From positions 23,791-87,790 of the forward strand of contig CAJTPH010000014.1 of NCBI GenBank assembly GCA_910578215.1: a stretch of 64,000 nt of DNA, given 5' to 3'. Shown piece by piece: positions 62,810-64,000 of the stretch. This DNA is from an uncultured Acetatifactor sp. (GTDB lineage: Bacteria; Bacillota; Clostridia; Lachnospirales; Lachnospiraceae). How positions within the stretch are numbered: position 1 is the stretch's first letter; each line of letters opens with the position of its first letter. The notes under the pieces are model-generated. The model was not told the DNA's origin and made no database searches. It saw nothing but the letters and a program-made list of their open reading frames with translations. Made by a program: the position numbers and the translations under genes.

Positions 62810-63301
62810 TTAGTATTCCGGCAGTTTTGTAAAATTAACTTGTTCCCCATCAGCAATGCCTACATACATATCATTTGTCCTTCGTCCAATCTTCAGATAA
62901 TGCTCAATAACATATTTAGCGGTATATGGCATCTCCAATGCCGATAGCTCCGAAAGTGTAAACCACCTGCTTACCCCTTCCGTTGATACAATGTGATCAC
63001 TCGTCTCATTGTCCAGTTCCGCAAAAAAATAGTAATTCTGCCGGATTTCTCCTTTCACCCTCCGCAAAGTAACATACCGCAGCAACAGATTCCTGATACC
63101 ACTTTCACTTATTCCTAATTCTTCTTTCAGTTCTCTCAATACACATGCTCTTGGATCGTTTAGTTCATTCTCTTCAAAATGGCCTCCCGCAGCTCCAACC
63201 CATGTATCGCTCACAACGCGGCCGCGCTGCCGGAAAAGCAATAGCATTTTATCCCCTTTTGTTATATATAGAGAAGTCATGTTCCTCAGTTTCTCATCCA
63301 T
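62810..63301 (-). CDS. NUDIX hydrolase
   Basis: This 163-residue protein hydrolyses a nucleoside diphosphate linked to another group; 8-oxo-dGTP or a similar nucleotide is possible. The Nudix box begins GGHFEENELNDPRACV and continues LRELKEELGI. Its spacing has nine residues between the first Glu and RE instead of seven, a variant seen in some Firmicute members. Strand residues TWVGAAGG and KGDKMLLLFRQRG precede it. GAGGTG lies three bases before the ATG. It is an accessory-region gene with repeats on both sides. Confidence 0.88.
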   Translation of the reverse strand: MDEKLRNMTSLYITKGDKMLLLFRQRGRVVSDTWVGAAGGHFEENELNDPRACVLRELKEELGISESGIRNLLLRYVTLRRVKGEIRQNYYFFAELDNETSDHIVSTEGVSRWFTLSELSALEMPYTAKYVIEHYLKIGRRTNDMYVGIADGEQVNFTKLPEY

Positions 63302-63423
63302 TTACACCTCACCCTCCCTTGTCTATGTATTTTATTTTACAGTTCCATTTCCTCAACCCTATAAATCAATAGCTTTTGTACAATATACTCTCTCCATGAA
63401 TCTTCTGCAATTCTACACAATTC

Positions 63424-63474
63424 CGCCCTTACTTGTGATATGGTTCTCCATATCATACTCAAGTGCGAAAAATT
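63424..63474 (-). repeat. Structured intergenic repeat, copy B
   Basis: It has the same layout as copies A and C (CGCCCTTACTT at one end, GTGCGAAAAATT at the other). The hairpin is GATATGG / CCATATC with an AGAA loop. Both arms differ from copies A and C in a matched way. Confidence 0.55.
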
Positions 63475-63565
63475 CAATATCTTTGTCTTAAAATAACTTT
63501 TATCCAACACCCATTTCCCGCTTGAATGTTAGCTTTTCTGCAATTCTTGGACTTTTTCAAAACTT

Positions 63566-63615
63566 CGCCTTTACTTATGGTAAGGCTGTCCTTAACATAC
63601 CTAACTGCGAAAAAT
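63566..63615 (-). repeat. Structured intergenic repeat, copy C
   Basis: It is nearly identical to copy A over 38 bases (ACTTATGGTAAGGCTGTCC core) and shares CTGCGAAAAAT with copy B. Confidence 0.6.
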
Positions 63616-63631
63616 CTTGTAATATTATTAA

Positions 63632-63660
63632 GGACAGAAAATCTTTAAAATTTTCTGCCC
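63632..63660 (-). terminator. Terminator of the Rpn-type gene
   Basis: GGACAGAAAAT (63632-63642) pairs with ATTTTCTGCCC (63650-63660) with one mismatch. TTAATAATATT follows on the minus strand, 16 bases after the stop codon. Confidence 0.65.
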
Positions 63661-63675
63661 TGTGATGCCCTGCTT

Positions 63676-64000
63676 TCAAATGATATGATACTCCAAATAA
63701 AGTTTCTGGCGATAACCATTATCCTCTTTTATTCTGGCAATATCATCAAAACGCTTATCTTCTATCAGCCTTTCTATTAACAAAAGCATTTTTTCTTCGC
63801 CACGTTTTTCACCAATTTTCACATTCTCCTGGTCTCTCATTAACAACGTCATATACTCATGCCTCCATTCTCTATTCTTCTTGGCCTCTTTTACAGCTTC
63901 TTCCAATCTCTCCACATAGGCATCCTTCGGCTTCTTCCCTGCCACATAATCAAGGAACGCCTTTAATTCATCACTCACATCATCCATAGTTCCTTTTGCA
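63676..64000 (-). CDS. Rpn-family nuclease/putative transposase, C-terminal part (partial)
   Basis: The frame is open to the right edge, so the methionine at 63987 is probably internal. The visible 108 codons contain DVSDELKAFLDYVAGKKPKD then AYVERLEEAVKEAKKNREWR and EYMTLLMRDQENVKIGEKRG, the charged helical tail of Rpn/PD-(D/E)XK recombination-promoting nucleases that are multicopy in Lachnospiraceae. The nuclease domain lies outside the window. Its presence fits the accessory character of this end. Confidence 0.75.
   Translation of the reverse strand, partial: AKGTMDDVSDELKAFLDYVAGKKPKDAYVERLEEAVKEAKKNREWRHEYMTLLMRDQENVKIGEKRGEEKMLLLIERLIEDKRFDDIARIKEDNGYRQKLYLEYHII

Larger units (their letters stand above)
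63302..63675. other. 374-base intergenic region with two structured repeats and a terminator
   Basis: This holds copies B and C of the hairpin repeat and the terminator of the Rpn-type gene. No other gene is supported. Confidence 0.5.

Overview
The window is 64 kb of chromosome from a spore-forming, Gram-positive gut-type anaerobe. Lachnospiraceae (Clostridia) is the best guess; the genus cannot be told from sequence alone. The evidence is a yqfC-yqfD-phoH-(pgpH-like)-ybeY sporulation/housekeeping block, a BofC-like protein, a DUF1292 protein, FeoA/FeoB, strong AGGAGG-type ribosome sites with many TTG/GTG starts, and intracellular pectin-type glycosidases. Most genes are on the minus strand. 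There are no rRNA or tRNA genes, no CRISPR array and no complete transposase.

Layout. 1-9.6 kb: 5' part of a GH13 debranching-type enzyme, CapA-like phosphatase-fold protein, DUF1292 protein, UvrD-type helicase coupled to gltX, M20 dipeptidase, DUF434 protein, GNAT. 9.7-17.1 kb: a cytoplasmic rhamnogalacturonan set (GH88, YetA/PL26-like lyase, GH2 with discoidin-like tail), separated by two unusual repeat arrays. 17.5-22.2 kb: feoAB under a consensus promoter with a Fur box, and a chemoreceptor. 22.4-29.4 kb: proline genes proB, 5-formyl-THF cyclo-ligase and proA, split by an inserted AT-richer type IIS restriction-modification pair (AlwI-family endonuclease plus a double adenine methylase). 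29.5-34 kb: XRE regulator flanked by short direct repeats, then two FAD oxidoreductases (COG2509 and BaiN/HI0933 types). 34-41 kb: BofC-like protein, frameshifted flippase, ybeY, a PgpH-like protein with a damaged HD motif, phoH, yqfD, yqfC. 41-47.8 kb: pdp, YwqG-type protein, LysM-GH18 protein, nth, AAA ATPase, TauE/SafE, small alarmone synthetase. 47.9-53 kb: GH2 plus GH78 alpha-L-rhamnosidase operon. 53-57.7 kb: gene remnant, DUF6512 protein, divergent RtcB, ferritin-like protein and two unrecognised genes.

57.8-64 kb is an AT-richer accessory zone. It holds a GNAT-nucleotidyltransferase fusion, an APH-type kinase, an internally deleted GNAT, a truncated gene, an S66/MccF-like peptidase, a NUDIX hydrolase and the end of an Rpn-type nuclease. 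Structured intergenic repeats are scattered between them. Acetyl, nucleotidyl and phospho transferases together with an MccF-like peptidase suggest an antibiotic-modification or self-immunity neighbourhood; this is inference.

How the genes work together. The two glycosidase clusters would take imported, unsaturated rhamnogalacturonan oligosaccharides to monosaccharides (lyase, unsaturated-uronyl hydrolase, rhamnosidase, beta-glycosidases). No transporter or dedicated regulator lies in the window. The most noteworthy signals are the R-M pair inside the pro operon, the GNAT-ANT-like fusion, the covarying hairpin repeats, a minisatellite seeded from the end of a GH2 gene, and several frame-broken genes.
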